From a gamma proteobacterium symbiont of Ctena orbiculata (lineage in GTDB: Bacteria; Pseudomonadota; Gammaproteobacteria; Chromatiales; Chromatiaceae): a stretch of 64,000 nt of DNA. The stretch is from positions 1-64,000 of the forward strand of contig QBVD01000062.1 of the NCBI GenBank assembly GCA_003058525.1, given 5' to 3'. Of this stretch, positions 35,281 to 44,438 are shown piece after piece (the first letter of the stretch is position 1; each line of letters begins with the position of its first letter). The notes beneath the pieces were generated by a model, which saw nothing but the letters and a program-made list of their open reading frames with translations, was not told where the DNA came from and searched no databases. The position numbers and the translations under genes are program-made.

Positions 35281-36333
35281 ATGAGTTATATCGAATCCCT
35301 GCTCGGTAATGAGGCTGAAAGCTTGCTGGCCCACAGCTGCGAGACTATTGATAAAAAGATGTTGCAACTACCTGGTCATGATTACGTCGATAGGGTGTTG
35401 AGCCAAAAAGATCTCAAGCCGGGTGTGCTGCGCGCAATGCAGACATTGATTGGTACAGGACGTCTGAGCGGTAGCGGTTATCTCTCCATTTTACCTGTAG
35501 ACCAGGGTGTGGAGCACTCGGGAGGAGCATCTTTTGCCGCCAATCCAATCTATTTCGACCCCGCCAATATAGTTGAACTCGCCATCGAGGGCGGGTGCAA
35601 TGCGGTCGCTTCCACCCTGGGTGTACTGGGTTCGGTGGCCCGTCGGTATGCCCACAAGATCCCCTTTTTGGTCAAAATCAACCACAATGAAATACTCAGT
35701 TATCCCAATTTTTATGATCAAACTCTGTTTGCATCGGTGGAGCAGGCCTTTGATATGGGGGCGGTTGCCATAGGTGCGACTGTCTATTATGGGTCTGAGG
35801 AGTCAAGGCGGCAGATTCAGGAGATTTCGGAAGCTTTCCAACATGCCCATGAGTTGGGCATGGTTACTGTGCTATGGGCCTACCTCAGAAACAGTTCTTT
35901 TAAAGTGGATGGTGTCGACTACCATACAGCTGCAGATCTGACAGGTCAGGCCAATCATCTGGCAGCGACGATTGAGGCAGATATCGTTAAACAGAAACAA
36001 GCGGTGGGAAATGGAGGCTATAAAGCCATCAAATTTGGCAAAACAGACAAAAAAGTCTATACAGAACTCACCACCGAGCACCCAATTGATCTGGTGCGCT
36101 ACCAAGTGGCCAACTGTTATATGGGTAGGGCCGGGCTTATCAACTCTGGTGGTGCCTCTTCAGGGGAGGGCGATTTGGCACAAGCGGTACGAACCGCTGT
36201 CATCAACAGACGAGCAGGCGGTATGGGTATGATCTCCGGGCGCAAAGCATTTCAACGGCCTATGGCGGAGGGTGTTGATCTGCTTCATGCAATTCAGGAC
36301 GTCTATCTCAGCGATCAAGTTACAATTGCGTGA
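35281..36333 (+). CDS. fbaB: Class I fructose-bisphosphate aldolase (FbaB-type)
   Basis: A 350-residue DhnA/FbaB-type enzyme. [20 protein letters not shown] near the N-terminus, the [14 protein letters not shown] helix-strand, and the Schiff-base lysine region [12 protein letters not shown] are present, with phosphate-binding [14 protein letters not shown] near the C-terminus. It interconverts fructose 1,6-bisphosphate with two triose phosphates in glycolysis or the Calvin cycle. ATG at 35281 follows AAGGAGAG. Confidence 0.93.
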   Translation: MSYIESLLGNEAESLLAHSCETIDKKMLQLPGHDYVDRVLSQKDLKPGVLRAMQTLIGTGRLSGSGYLSILPVDQGVEHSGGASFAANPIYFDPANIVELAIEGGCNAVASTLGVLGSVARRYAHKIPFLVKINHNEILSYPNFYDQTLFASVEQAFDMGAVAIGATVYYGSEESRRQIQEISEAFQHAHELGMVTVLWAYLRNSSFKVDGVDYHTAADLTGQANHLAATIEADIVKQKQAVGNGGYKAIKFGKTDKKVYTELTTEHPIDLVRYQVANCYMGRAGLINSGGASSGEGDLAQAVRTAVINRRAGGMGMISGRKAFQRPMAEGVDLLHAIQDVYLSDQVTIA

Positions 36334-36340
36334 AATATCA

Positions 36341-36817
36341 ATGAGTTATGGGCTTTTGTCTTATATTCGGAACGGCAGTGCTGATGATAGATCGGGCTAT
36401 TTGGGTAACATGATGTGGGTATTTATCAAAGGGATTTCTGAAGAAATTTCGGTCAAGCAACTGCATAAGTTGATAACTCGCCAACTCAGTCCTCTCTGGT
36501 CTATCATGCCAATCAGAGGGGTGAAGGTGGAAGAGAGTAAAATCCTTAAAATCATGCACACCAGGTCCAGAGTCTGGGAATACTATGGACTTGTCTGTAT
36601 CAAGCCCTCACGACAAGTTCATGCGGTAATAGGCAGGTTGAACACCATAAAAATCAATGGAATGAGATTGCAAGCTCATCCCTATATCAGGCGGCGTAAG
36701 AGTAGGGATCGACGTCAGCAGCTGGTCGAGGGAACAGAACAATTTCCGGGGGACCGTAGGCGTAGAGACCGCCGGCGTGGAAACCTGGTGAGTCAGGTCA
36801 GCGATCCCATGGACTGA
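36341..36817 (+). CDS. RRM-like protein with basic C-terminal tail
   Basis: A 158-residue protein. MMWVFIKGISEEISVKQLHK resembles strand 1 and helix 1 of an RRM, and WEYYGLVCIKPSRQVHAVIG then RLNTIKINGMRLQ resemble strands 3-4. The C-terminal 35 residues are strongly basic (RRRKSRDRR, RRRRDRRRG). It starts 7 bases after fbaB, so it is co-transcribed. RNA binding is inferred from fold pattern and charge. Confidence 0.5.
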   Translation: MSYGLLSYIRNGSADDRSGYLGNMMWVFIKGISEEISVKQLHKLITRQLSPLWSIMPIRGVKVEESKILKIMHTRSRVWEYYGLVCIKPSRQVHAVIGRLNTIKINGMRLQAHPYIRRRKSRDRRQQLVEGTEQFPGDRRRRDRRRGNLVSQVSDPMD

Positions 36818-36958
36818 CTGGCTGAAGTGCGGAGCCCATTTATCGATAATCTATTAAGGAGACGTGGAAGTTAACATTTTTTTTAAAATCACAGCTTTCG
36901 ATAGGGTTTTACTGGCCCTAGAGTGATAGTACCCAAAACCAACTATAGAGAGATAACA

Positions 36959-37363
36959 ATGACAAAGTTAGTCGACATTGAAGGTATCGGTGATAAGTAT
37001 GCTGCAAAGTTGACGTCAGCGGGGATCACCAGTCTGGAAAATCTGTTGGAAAAGGGAAGTACCAAAAAAGGCCGCAAGGAGATCGAAGATGCGACTTCGA
37101 TTAGCGGAAAGCTGATTTTAAGATGGATCAACATGGCTGATCTATTCAGAATAAAAGGTATCGGTGAGCAATACTCGGACCTGTTAGAGGCTGCCGGTGT
37201 GGATACTGTGCCGGAACTGGCGCAGCGTAAAGCGGAAAATCTGCAGAAGAAGATGGTTGAGGTCAATGAAGCCAAAAACCTTGTACGTGCCACGCCGAGC
37301 CTCTCATCGGTTGAAAAGTGGGTGGCGGAAGCTAAACAACTACCCCGTGTGGTCACCTATTGA
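36959..37363 (+). CDS. DUF4332 helix-hairpin-helix protein
   Basis: A 134-residue protein with two HhH-type segments: VDIEGIGDKYAAKLTSAGI near the start and FRIKGIGEQYSDLLEAAGV in the middle, each followed by a helical half. This duplicated pattern is typical of DUF4332, implied in DNA or protein binding. The start follows AGAGAGATAAC. It has its own terminator. Confidence 0.85.
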   Translation: MTKLVDIEGIGDKYAAKLTSAGITSLENLLEKGSTKKGRKEIEDATSISGKLILRWINMADLFRIKGIGEQYSDLLEAAGVDTVPELAQRKAENLQKKMVEVNEAKNLVRATPSLSSVEKWVAEAKQLPRVVTY

Positions 37364-37416
37364 TACCGGGTGTGCCGCAAAATGGCTTTCCAGGTAGGGA
37401 AAGCAGGGCATCTTAC

Positions 37417-37453
37417 GAAAAGGCCACTGTCGTCTGATAGTGGCCTTTTCTAC
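37417..37453 (+). terminator. Rho-independent terminator after the DUF4332 gene
   Basis: AAAAGGCCACT and AGTGGCCTTTT form an 11-bp stem around a loop of about ten bases, ending in TTTTC. Confidence 0.8.
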
Positions 37454-37567
37454 GTGCACTGAATGATTGCGGGACTGATAGATACCCTTGTTGTAGTACG
37501 TTTCTGGATGAGAGTTTATTGGGTAGAATAGGCAGAGTTTAGGTAGGAACAAATCGGAGTCTGAAAT

Positions 37568-37825
37568 ATGCCGACCTATGATTACTATTGTGATGCCAAC
37601 GGCGAGAAGGTTGAGGTCTTTCATCCCATGAATGAGTTGATCAGTAATTGGGGTGAATTATGCAGCAAAGTTAACAGGCCTCTAGGGGATACCGCAGGCA
37701 ACGAACCAGTGCGGAGGTTAATCAGCAGTGCAGCTGTTATCAGTAGCACAAGCCTTGTTGACAGTGAACCGGCATGCCAAACTGGAGGTTGTTGTCCAGG
37801 TGGCAGTTGTGGATTTAACGAATAA
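37568..37825 (+). CDS. FmdB-like zinc-ribbon protein
   Basis: An 85-residue protein starting MPTYDYYCDANGEKVEVFHPM and ending with a Cys-rich cluster (CQTGGCCPGGSCGFNE). This is the FmdB-related zinc-ribbon family of gammaproteobacteria, whose function is unknown. It begins a short run with the following peptidase gene, 25 bases away. Confidence 0.88.
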   Translation: MPTYDYYCDANGEKVEVFHPMNELISNWGELCSKVNRPLGDTAGNEPVRRLISSAAVISSTSLVDSEPACQTGGCCPGGSCGFNE

Positions 37826-37850
37826 TATGAGCAGGCCCTGATCAAGGGAG

Positions 37851-38534
37851 ATGGTCTATTTTCTACTGCTGGGGATACTGCTGCTGTTGATACTGGGACC
37901 ACAGTTGTGGGTGCAGCATGTAATGACGAAATACAATCGTCACCAAGAACAGAACTTCCCTGGCAATGGCGCAGAACTGGCCAGGCATCTCCTGGACCGC
38001 TATGGCCTGAATAAGGTCCAGGTAGAAAAAGCCGAATCCGGTGATCATTATGATCCCAGGGATAAAGCGGTTCGATTGTCAAAAGACAAACTGGAGGGGA
38101 GAACCCTTACGGCCATTACAATAGCAGCCCATGAGGTCGGACATGCATTGCAGGATGCCGCGGGGGAATCGCTCTTTCAATGGCGCAGCCGACTCGGATC
38201 GATTACTGTAGGGGCACAGCGGCTTGGTTCATTTTTGCTCTTCGTGTCACCGATTCTCTCCATTGTCACGCGTGCACCCTCGGCAGGCCTGTTGAGTGCA
38301 ACGGCGGCATTTCTTGTGATGGGCTCAAATGTGATCCTGCAATTGGCAACTCTGCCTGTTGAGCTTGATGCCAGTTTTAAAAAGGCTTTGCCGCTGCTCA
38401 AGAGCGGATACTTGGAGCCGGAGCAGTATCGTGGGGCAGAAAAAATCTTAAGGGCAGCTGCATTCACCTACCTATCTGCCTCGTTGGCCGGCTTACTCAA
38501 TTTCTGGCAATGGATACGCGTGCTAAAGAGATAG
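37851..38534 (+). CDS. YugP-like membrane zinc metallopeptidase
   Basis: A 227-residue protein. N-terminal helix LLLGILLLLILGPQLWVQ, then DHYDPRDKAVRLS, the zinc motif HEVGHALQ (about residue 88), two central helices (SFLLFVSPILSIV; SATAAFLVMGSNVILQLATL) and PVELDASFKKAL, all as in the YugP/Zn_peptidase_2 family. Membrane-bound peptidase of unknown substrate. Confidence 0.93.
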   Translation: MVYFLLLGILLLLILGPQLWVQHVMTKYNRHQEQNFPGNGAELARHLLDRYGLNKVQVEKAESGDHYDPRDKAVRLSKDKLEGRTLTAITIAAHEVGHALQDAAGESLFQWRSRLGSITVGAQRLGSFLLFVSPILSIVTRAPSAGLLSATAAFLVMGSNVILQLATLPVELDASFKKALPLLKSGYLEPEQYRGAEKILRAAAFTYLSASLAGLLNFWQWIRVLKR

Positions 38535-38689
38535 AGGTAAAAAAATGTATTTCAGTAATATCTTCTGTAACCAATGATGATTGATCAGGGATAGAACGAG
38601 AATATTGACATAGAAGAATAACATCAAATATAGAATGCCAAAACAAATGAGAGATCATCTACAGAAACGAAATAGGAGCGGAGGAGAGG

Positions 38690-39133
38690 ATGCCTGGTTA
38701 TTTTAGATGGATTTGTCCAGTACGGCCGATCGGTGCATTCCTGTTCTTGCAGCTATTTTCAATTAGTCTATCCGCTGAAGAGTTGCAGGTGTCACCTGTT
38801 CCTGAAGCCTATGTGGCCAGAGCACAGTTCACGACAGCAGTTGTCGATAGAGAACCGGTTGATCAGGTTGTAAAACTCGATGCACAGGCAACCAGGATCT
38901 TTTTCTTCACCGATTTGAGAAACCTGCAAGGTCGAACTGTGACCCATCGCTGGGAGTTTGATGGGCAGATCGTGAGTGAAGTGGATTTTGAAGTAGGTGG
39001 ACCCCGCTGGCGAGTCTATTCAGCAAAAAGTTTGAATCCTGGTGAATCGGGAAAATGGACTGTGTTTGTGGTAGACGAGTCAGGTTGGCCCTTGCACGCA
39101 TCAATTTTTGAGCATGGAGAGATTGCAAAATAG
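38690..39133 (+). CDS. DUF2914 domain periplasmic protein
   Basis: A 147-residue protein with a signal peptide (GAFLFLQLFSISLSAE) and the DUF2914 pattern: ARAQFTTAVVDREPVDQV, FFFTDLRNLQGRTVTHRWEF and GPRWRVYSAKSLNPGESGKW. Found as a stand-alone periplasmic beta protein or fused to membrane helices; function unknown. Confidence 0.85.
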   Translation: MPGYFRWICPVRPIGAFLFLQLFSISLSAEELQVSPVPEAYVARAQFTTAVVDREPVDQVVKLDAQATRIFFFTDLRNLQGRTVTHRWEFDGQIVSEVDFEVGGPRWRVYSAKSLNPGESGKWTVFVVDESGWPLHASIFEHGEIAK

Positions 39134-39272
39134 CAGACCAGAGCGATATGGAGTTCACCACATCAGACTGGGAGGATTCAGTCCACCATTGAACCATCTT
39201 GGTTTTTTTTAACGAATGGAAGGGGGATAACCTAAGGCGGAGTTGCTTGTTGGCCAATAAGAATCTCTATGC

Positions 39273-41783
39273 CTATTGTGCCTTGAGATTGAATTCCTCT
39301 TCTGCCATTTTGCGCAGTGTCAGCTCCTTTTCCAGCCTCATCTCATCGGAAATCTTCCTGACATCATTTTTTTCAGTCACTGATGGCGTTTTGATTGCTG
39401 TAGGATTCCGTGCCGGTTGTTGTGAGGACACGGCAGCTTTTGAATCAGCTGGCGTAGTATGTGGTTCTACCTGGTTTAGTCCTGACTGAATATCCATGGG
39501 TGTCCCACCAACAGCCGGATTGTCATTAAAAACCGTATACAGATAAACACCACCGATTATCAGCATGATTGTAAATATTATACCGGCTATAGTGAAGGAG
39601 GAGAGCTGGAAGCCATTTTTAAACAGCAGGGGCTCCGGCTCCACCCGAAATGGAGGAATGGCCGGCTTGTTTTTAAACTGTTGTTTGGATTGTATCTGAT
39701 CTTGATCCGGGAATAGATGTACACTGGGAGGTTCGCTTGTTTCAGAATAGAGGTTGCTGTCCGGCGTGGCTTTGAGTGACAGATCCGAGTTTTGCGAATC
39801 GCTGATGAAATCGGAATTAGACTGCAGCGGAGGTTTTGTTTTAGCGACAGTGCTGTCTCTATCTATGCGCTCTGCACCGGATTTGGCCGCGCTCTGATTT
39901 TTCAGTTGTTCTTCTGTTAGTTGTTGCTGCAACTGGTCAAGCTGCATATTTAGTAGTTTGATGTTGTCTTTTAGGCTGTTTACCAATTGATTGGATTTAA
40001 CATTCTCAACCTCGGCCTTCTCGGCGCGGCTGGTTAGCTCGGCCAGCTGATTCCGGAGATGCCTATTCTCTTCCTCGATAAATTGTTTGTTCTCATTACC
40101 GGAACTGGTAAGTGACTCTTCAATCAAGGTCGCGTTTTCAATCTCTATGGCCTGAAGCCGTTGCAGAAGGTCTCTGTTTTCACTCTCTACTGCTTCGGTC
40201 CGCTGCAAGATGTTTTTGTTTTCACTTTCTACCGTTTCTGTCTTTAGCAGAAGATTTGTGTTTTCACTTTCTGCCGCTTCTGTCCGTAGCAGAAGGTTTT
40301 TGTTTTCAGACTCTACGGTTTCAGTCTGTTGAAGAAGATTTGTATTCTCATTTTGCAGTTCTATAAATTTGAGCTGTAGTTGTTGCTGTTGGCTTTCGAC
40401 CTCAAACAACTGTCTACGCAGATTGTCAGCCTCAGCGGACTGATTTTTCCAGTGTGCAATCTCATTGATCAATTGACGATTTTCATTCGTCAAACGCTCA
40501 ATCGTCTGTTTGTGTTCAATCAATTCGCTGGCTTCATCATACTCTCCGTCCAGGTCACTGCCGTATTTGGCCTTGATTTCAGCAACCTGTTCAGCCGCAA
40601 GGCGATGAATCTCAGAGGCACTGCGAGTAGAAGTGGATTGTGAATAGGTCGTACTACTGATGGATTGCCGGGATTGACTGGATAATTCTGAGGAGTCGCC
40701 TGTAAGATTGACCGGTGTCAGGGCCTCATTGCCTTTATCGACCACCTTGTTTCCGCCATTTTCAACTGCTGCTTTCAGACGACCTTCAGCCAGGGATATC
40801 AGCTCGATCAGACGTGTGCCGGGTTTGATATCAGGGGCGGAGATACCGATGCTGCTACTGACGATCTGTTCGGATTCACCCAGATAAAACTGTTTTGACG
40901 AGAGATCTTCAAGGATCCTTCTGCCGAGATAGCGTGTTCCGATGGCGTTTGAGGCTGGTCGTAGGATGGCAAACTGCCCCGTGCCGAAGTAGGCCAGGGT
41001 GTCGTCAGGGTGAATGTGTTGTTTGATTATCTCAACCAGCGTGTGCAGTATGTGTTCAATTGCCGGGTCGCTGTATTGAGTCGTGATCTCATCGATTTGA
41101 TCTATTTTGATAAGCGCTATGGCTAGCTCGTTCTTATTGCGAATGGCGAAGGCGAGTTCACGACTGGCGGACTCCATGAAATGTTCTCTATCGACAACAC
41201 CACCAAGAAAATCAGATTGTGGTTCGATCTCATCATGTTGGCAGATATCAGTTTCGAGGTGAGCGAGGTCAGGTTGCTGATTCCTGTCGCCCAGTAGTGT
41301 AAGAAAATTCCTGATATTTGAGGGATCGAAAGGTTTGTTGATGACCTCATCTGCGCCTAATTGAGTCAATTCCTGGCGTATTTCCGGGCTCTCCTCGTTT
41401 CCGGTGACAACGATGAAAGGCATTGTCGCTATCTGTGAGGAGTCTGAAGCCCTGATTTTGGTCAATAGGCCCCTGCCATCGAGTTTCGGCATAGAGAGAT
41501 CACTGAAGACAAGAGTGATCGACGGGGTATTGCAGAGTATATCCCACGCCTCCTGACCGTTCTCTGCTTCGATGACCTGGCAATCGTCTTTTAAAATATT
41601 CTTCAGTGAAACCCTTACAACTCGAGAGTCGTCAGCAATAAGCACCATCGGCTTATCGCTGGCATGATGAGAAAAGCTTGTCAGGGCATGTTCAGCCATT
41701 CCGTTTGATTCTTCTTGCTTAAGCATGGGTAAATTATGTCTACCTTTAGCTTCGACTAATCGGCTAAAAACTTTAGATGCCAT
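39273..41783 (-). CDS. Response regulator with degenerate GGDEF, long coiled coil and C-terminal TM helix
   Basis: An 836-residue protein in four parts. Receiver domain (about 45-165): IADDSR, phospho-acceptor FSDLSMP, VVTG and NKPFD intact. GGDEF-like domain (about 195-345) with GTGQF in place of GGDEF, so no cyclase activity is expected. Coiled coil (about 400-640) built partly of 14-residue repeats of the form L-x-x-TE-x-x-ESEN-x-x-L. One C-terminal membrane helix (TIAGIIFTIMLIIGGVYLY) with a short tail. The order is inverted from usual sensors: receiver first, membrane anchor last. ATG at 41783 or 41726 may be the start; none has a good ribosome site. Confidence 0.75.
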   Translation of the reverse strand: MASKVFSRLVEAKGRHNLPMLKQEESNGMAEHALTSFSHHASDKPMVLIADDSRVVRVSLKNILKDDCQVIEAENGQEAWDILCNTPSITLVFSDLSMPKLDGRGLLTKIRASDSSQIATMPFIVVTGNEESPEIRQELTQLGADEVINKPFDPSNIRNFLTLLGDRNQQPDLAHLETDICQHDEIEPQSDFLGGVVDREHFMESASRELAFAIRNKNELAIALIKIDQIDEITTQYSDPAIEHILHTLVEIIKQHIHPDDTLAYFGTGQFAILRPASNAIGTRYLGRRILEDLSSKQFYLGESEQIVSSSIGISAPDIKPGTRLIELISLAEGRLKAAVENGGNKVVDKGNEALTPVNLTGDSSELSSQSRQSISSTTYSQSTSTRSASEIHRLAAEQVAEIKAKYGSDLDGEYDEASELIEHKQTIERLTNENRQLINEIAHWKNQSAEADNLRRQLFEVESQQQQLQLKFIELQNENTNLLQQTETVESENKNLLLRTEAAESENTNLLLKTETVESENKNILQRTEAVESENRDLLQRLQAIEIENATLIEESLTSSGNENKQFIEEENRHLRNQLAELTSRAEKAEVENVKSNQLVNSLKDNIKLLNMQLDQLQQQLTEEQLKNQSAAKSGAERIDRDSTVAKTKPPLQSNSDFISDSQNSDLSLKATPDSNLYSETSEPPSVHLFPDQDQIQSKQQFKNKPAIPPFRVEPEPLLFKNGFQLSSFTIAGIIFTIMLIIGGVYLYTVFNDNPAVGGTPMDIQSGLNQVEPHTTPADSKAAVSSQQPARNPTAIKTPSVTEKNDVRKISDEMRLEKELTLRKMAEEEFNLKAQ

Positions 41784-41795
41784 TAATTCGTGCAA

Positions 41796-42278
41796 TGCAT
41801 TAGATATATACTATAAGATACTGTTAAATATAAATAAGAATATTAATCCCATGTCACAAAATGTGAAAAATGAGAGATGTATCACCCATGTATTCAAGGA
41901 TCCGGCCAAGGTTCCAGTTTTCTGAAATCGAAACTGACAGAGTCCGTGAGCATGATGTGGCGCCAGCCGATCCCGGCGTACTGTGTGAGGTCTCTTCCTG
42001 AGGGTTTAAACAGCAGCATACTCGCAAGCGATGAAAAGATTTCGGAACGGGGTCAAATATTATAAAAGTATTACCTATTATGGGGTTATTAGAGTCTGTT
42101 AATGTAATCTAAACTCAGACTGCACAAACCGGAATGCATGGTTAAAGCACTGAAAGTTGTGAACCTTGACGCACTCCTATCCCTCAACTAGTTTGAACAG
42201 CAGGTCGACCTGGAGATATTCTTTATCCTGCCGATACTCAAATTGATCACCACAACCATAAAGTCAATGCAGGTATAG
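41796..42278. other. Intergenic region between two signalling genes, no gene
   Basis: About 480 bases between divergent genes. The left part is very AT-rich (41800-41870) and could hold the promoter of the minus-strand response regulator. Short frames here have no support. Nothing else recognised. Confidence 0.45.
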
Positions 42279-43187
42279 ATGACAAAGTCAGTCTTTTATC
42301 TTTCGGATGGTGCGCCGGTAGAAGCCGAGGATGTAAAAGAGGCTCGGGACAAGGAGCGTGAGAACAGCATCATAAAACCTTTTATGGACTCGGTTAAGGA
42401 AGACCTGGTTGCAAACAAGATTTACCTTCCTACGCTGCCCGCATTAGCACTCGAGGCCTTGGTGGTTATCAATGATGCCGACAGTTCGGCACATGACCTG
42501 GAAAAGGTGATTTCCCGGGACGCGGCGCTCACCGCAAGACTGATTCGATATGCAAACAGCCCACTCTATCGGGGCTTGAATACCATAGCCTCCATAAAAC
42601 CGGCAATCACTCGAATAGGCTTTCAAAGAGTAAAAAATGCTGTCTATGCCGTATCGATGAAGGAGGTTTTTCGCACCTCGGAGAAAGAGATCGAGAGACG
42701 CATGAATCAATTATGGGCACATTCGGTGAAAGTTGGCGCGCAGGCGGCGATGATTGCCAAGGAGCAACCCGGTCTCGATCCGGATATCGCCCTTGTCGCA
42801 GGGCTGGTCCATGATATCGGCCAAATCCCCTTATTGATCAAGGCGTGTAATTATCCGGATATGATTGCCAATCCTGAATTTCTGAATAAGGTGTTATTGA
42901 AATTACATACACAACTGGGTGGCAGCATATTGAAATTATGGAAGTTCGATCAACATGTCATCGACGCCGCTGCAGAGCATGAAGATCTCAAACGTGATCC
43001 GGGTGACGCACCCATAGATTATGTGGATCTGGTTCAGGCTGCGAATATTCTGGCCTACGAAGGTACAGATCATCCCCTGGCAAACGTAGACCGTTCCACC
43101 ATCAAGGCCTTCTCCCGTTTAGAGAAGTCTGGTAATGATGAATCACTGGATGAAGAGACAAAAAAAGTCGAGGATGTATTCTTCTGA
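42279..43187 (+). CDS. HDOD domain protein
   Basis: A 302-residue cytoplasmic protein. The HDOD domain (about 45-240) includes YLPTLPALALEALVVIND, DAALTARLIRYANSPLY and GLVHDIGQIPL. HDOD proteins act in signalling, often next to receiver or GGDEF proteins, usually without phosphodiesterase activity. Divergent from the receiver-coiled-coil gene, which may be functionally linked. Confidence 0.9.
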   Translation: MTKSVFYLSDGAPVEAEDVKEARDKERENSIIKPFMDSVKEDLVANKIYLPTLPALALEALVVINDADSSAHDLEKVISRDAALTARLIRYANSPLYRGLNTIASIKPAITRIGFQRVKNAVYAVSMKEVFRTSEKEIERRMNQLWAHSVKVGAQAAMIAKEQPGLDPDIALVAGLVHDIGQIPLLIKACNYPDMIANPEFLNKVLLKLHTQLGGSILKLWKFDQHVIDAAAEHEDLKRDPGDAPIDYVDLVQAANILAYEGTDHPLANVDRSTIKAFSRLEKSGNDESLDEETKKVEDVFF

Positions 43188-43205
43188 CGAAATTTGTAAT
43201 GCGGG

Positions 43206-43811
43206 CTACTCTGCCAGCACATCGAGCCCCTCATTGCGTAACATTGCAATAAGGCGTATCAGCGGCAGGCCGATCAGGGCATTTGGATCCTCCCCCTCCA
43301 ATCGTTCGAAAAGTGAGATTCCCAGTCCTTCCGATTTGAACGAGCCGGCGCAATTATAGGGCTTCTCTTTGAGCAGATAGTTTTCAATCTCACTTTTCTG
43401 CAAGACCCGGAATATGACATGAAAGGGTTCGCAGCATAGCTGGATATGCCCGGATTCGCTGTTCAACAGGCACAGGCCGGTTAAAAAACTGACACGCTTA
43501 CCGGAGACACTGAGCAATTGTTCCACTGCCTGTTGATGACCTCCCGGTTTTCCCATGATCGTCCCATCTACGACCGCCACCTGATCTGAACCGATGACAA
43601 GCGCTCCTTTGTGATCTTTCGCAACCTCCCTTGCCTTGCTTTCTGCAAGGCGGGTTACCAGCCTCTCCGGTGGCTCATCCAGCAGTGCGCTTTCGTCGAT
43701 ATCCGGTGACATACTGCTGAACTCGACCCCCAGTCGACTCAATAGCTCTCGGCGAAATGGGGAACTGGAGGCAAGGATCAGAGGTTGATGTGGGTTTTCG
43801 GAGTAGGGCAT
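43206..43811 (-). CDS. yceF: Maf/YceF nucleotide pyrophosphatase
   Basis: A 201-residue protein of the Maf family. LILASSSPFRRELLSRLG opens the fold, followed by DIDESAL, the catalytic ESKAREVA, GSDQVAVVDG and KPGGHQQA. YceF prefers 7-methyl-GTP among non-canonical nucleotides. In enteric bacteria yceF is divergent from yceD-rpmF-plsX; here the oad genes lie between them. Confidence 0.95.
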   Translation of the reverse strand: MPYSENPHQPLILASSSPFRRELLSRLGVEFSSMSPDIDESALLDEPPERLVTRLAESKAREVAKDHKGALVIGSDQVAVVDGTIMGKPGGHQQAVEQLLSVSGKRVSFLTGLCLLNSESGHIQLCCEPFHVIFRVLQKSEIENYLLKEKPYNCAGSFKSEGLGISLFERLEGEDPNALIGLPLIRLIAMLRNEGLDVLAE

Positions 43812-44112
43812 TGAGATACAACTGTAATTGACAATGTAAATTCATAGTATCAAAAAAATCGAGTCCCTTAGCATCGTCCTGACAGTCGGGCTGTGGCGGA
43901 AAATATCCGACCAGCTATATTGGTTATTAGCAAGGGTTGAAGAGTTAATTATTAACATGTTAAATACATATCATATAAATTCTAAATAAAAAATTATTTT
44001 TTGCATGAAAAACAGTACGATAGCTATTTCTTGATGTTTCTGGCTCGCTTGACAAAAGGAGTAGAGCCAACGTAGAAAGGCGGAATCATTCGTTACAGAG
44101 TTCAGATCCACT
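43812..44112. promoter_or_regulatory. Divergent region between yceF and oadG
   Basis: About 300 bases, very AT-rich at 43930-44000. A TTGACA lies at 44049-44054, but no matching -10 box was seen at the right distance. No gene. Confidence 0.35.
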
Positions 44113-44367
44113 ATGCCAATAACAGATTTGCTAATGTCCGGCATCAATCTCATGGTCACCGGAATGGGGATCGTCTTTACGTTCCTTTTGATCCTGGTTT
44201 TCGCCATGAAGGGGATGTCTAAGTTTGCGATGTTTGTTACTGAGCGACACGGGACTCCTGAGAGGGTATCATCTCAGCCCGTGATTAAGGGGCAGGAAGG
44301 TATGCGGGGTGATTTGGTTGCAGTCATTGCGGCTGCCATCAACAGCTATCGCGCTACACACAGATAG
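44113..44367 (+). CDS. oadG: Oxaloacetate decarboxylase gamma subunit
   Basis: An 84-residue protein with one N-terminal membrane helix (INLMVTGMGIVFTFLLILVFAMKGM) and a short hydrophilic tail. OadG joins the alpha and beta subunits and binds zinc. The gene order G-A-B and the size are those of the sodium-pump decarboxylase operon. Confidence 0.93.
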   Translation: MPITDLLMSGINLMVTGMGIVFTFLLILVFAMKGMSKFAMFVTERHGTPERVSSQPVIKGQEGMRGDLVAVIAAAINSYRATHR

Positions 44368-44438
44368 ATCTGTTAAAGTTCCTAAGTTTTATTAAGAAGC
44401 AACTTTTTGGCTGTTTACCAATCAACGGCGGCTAGTTT

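Noticed and set aside
41877-42065. Short plus-strand frame between the receiver and HDOD genes
   Set aside because: No ribosome site, no recognisable motif, codon use unlike the neighbours.
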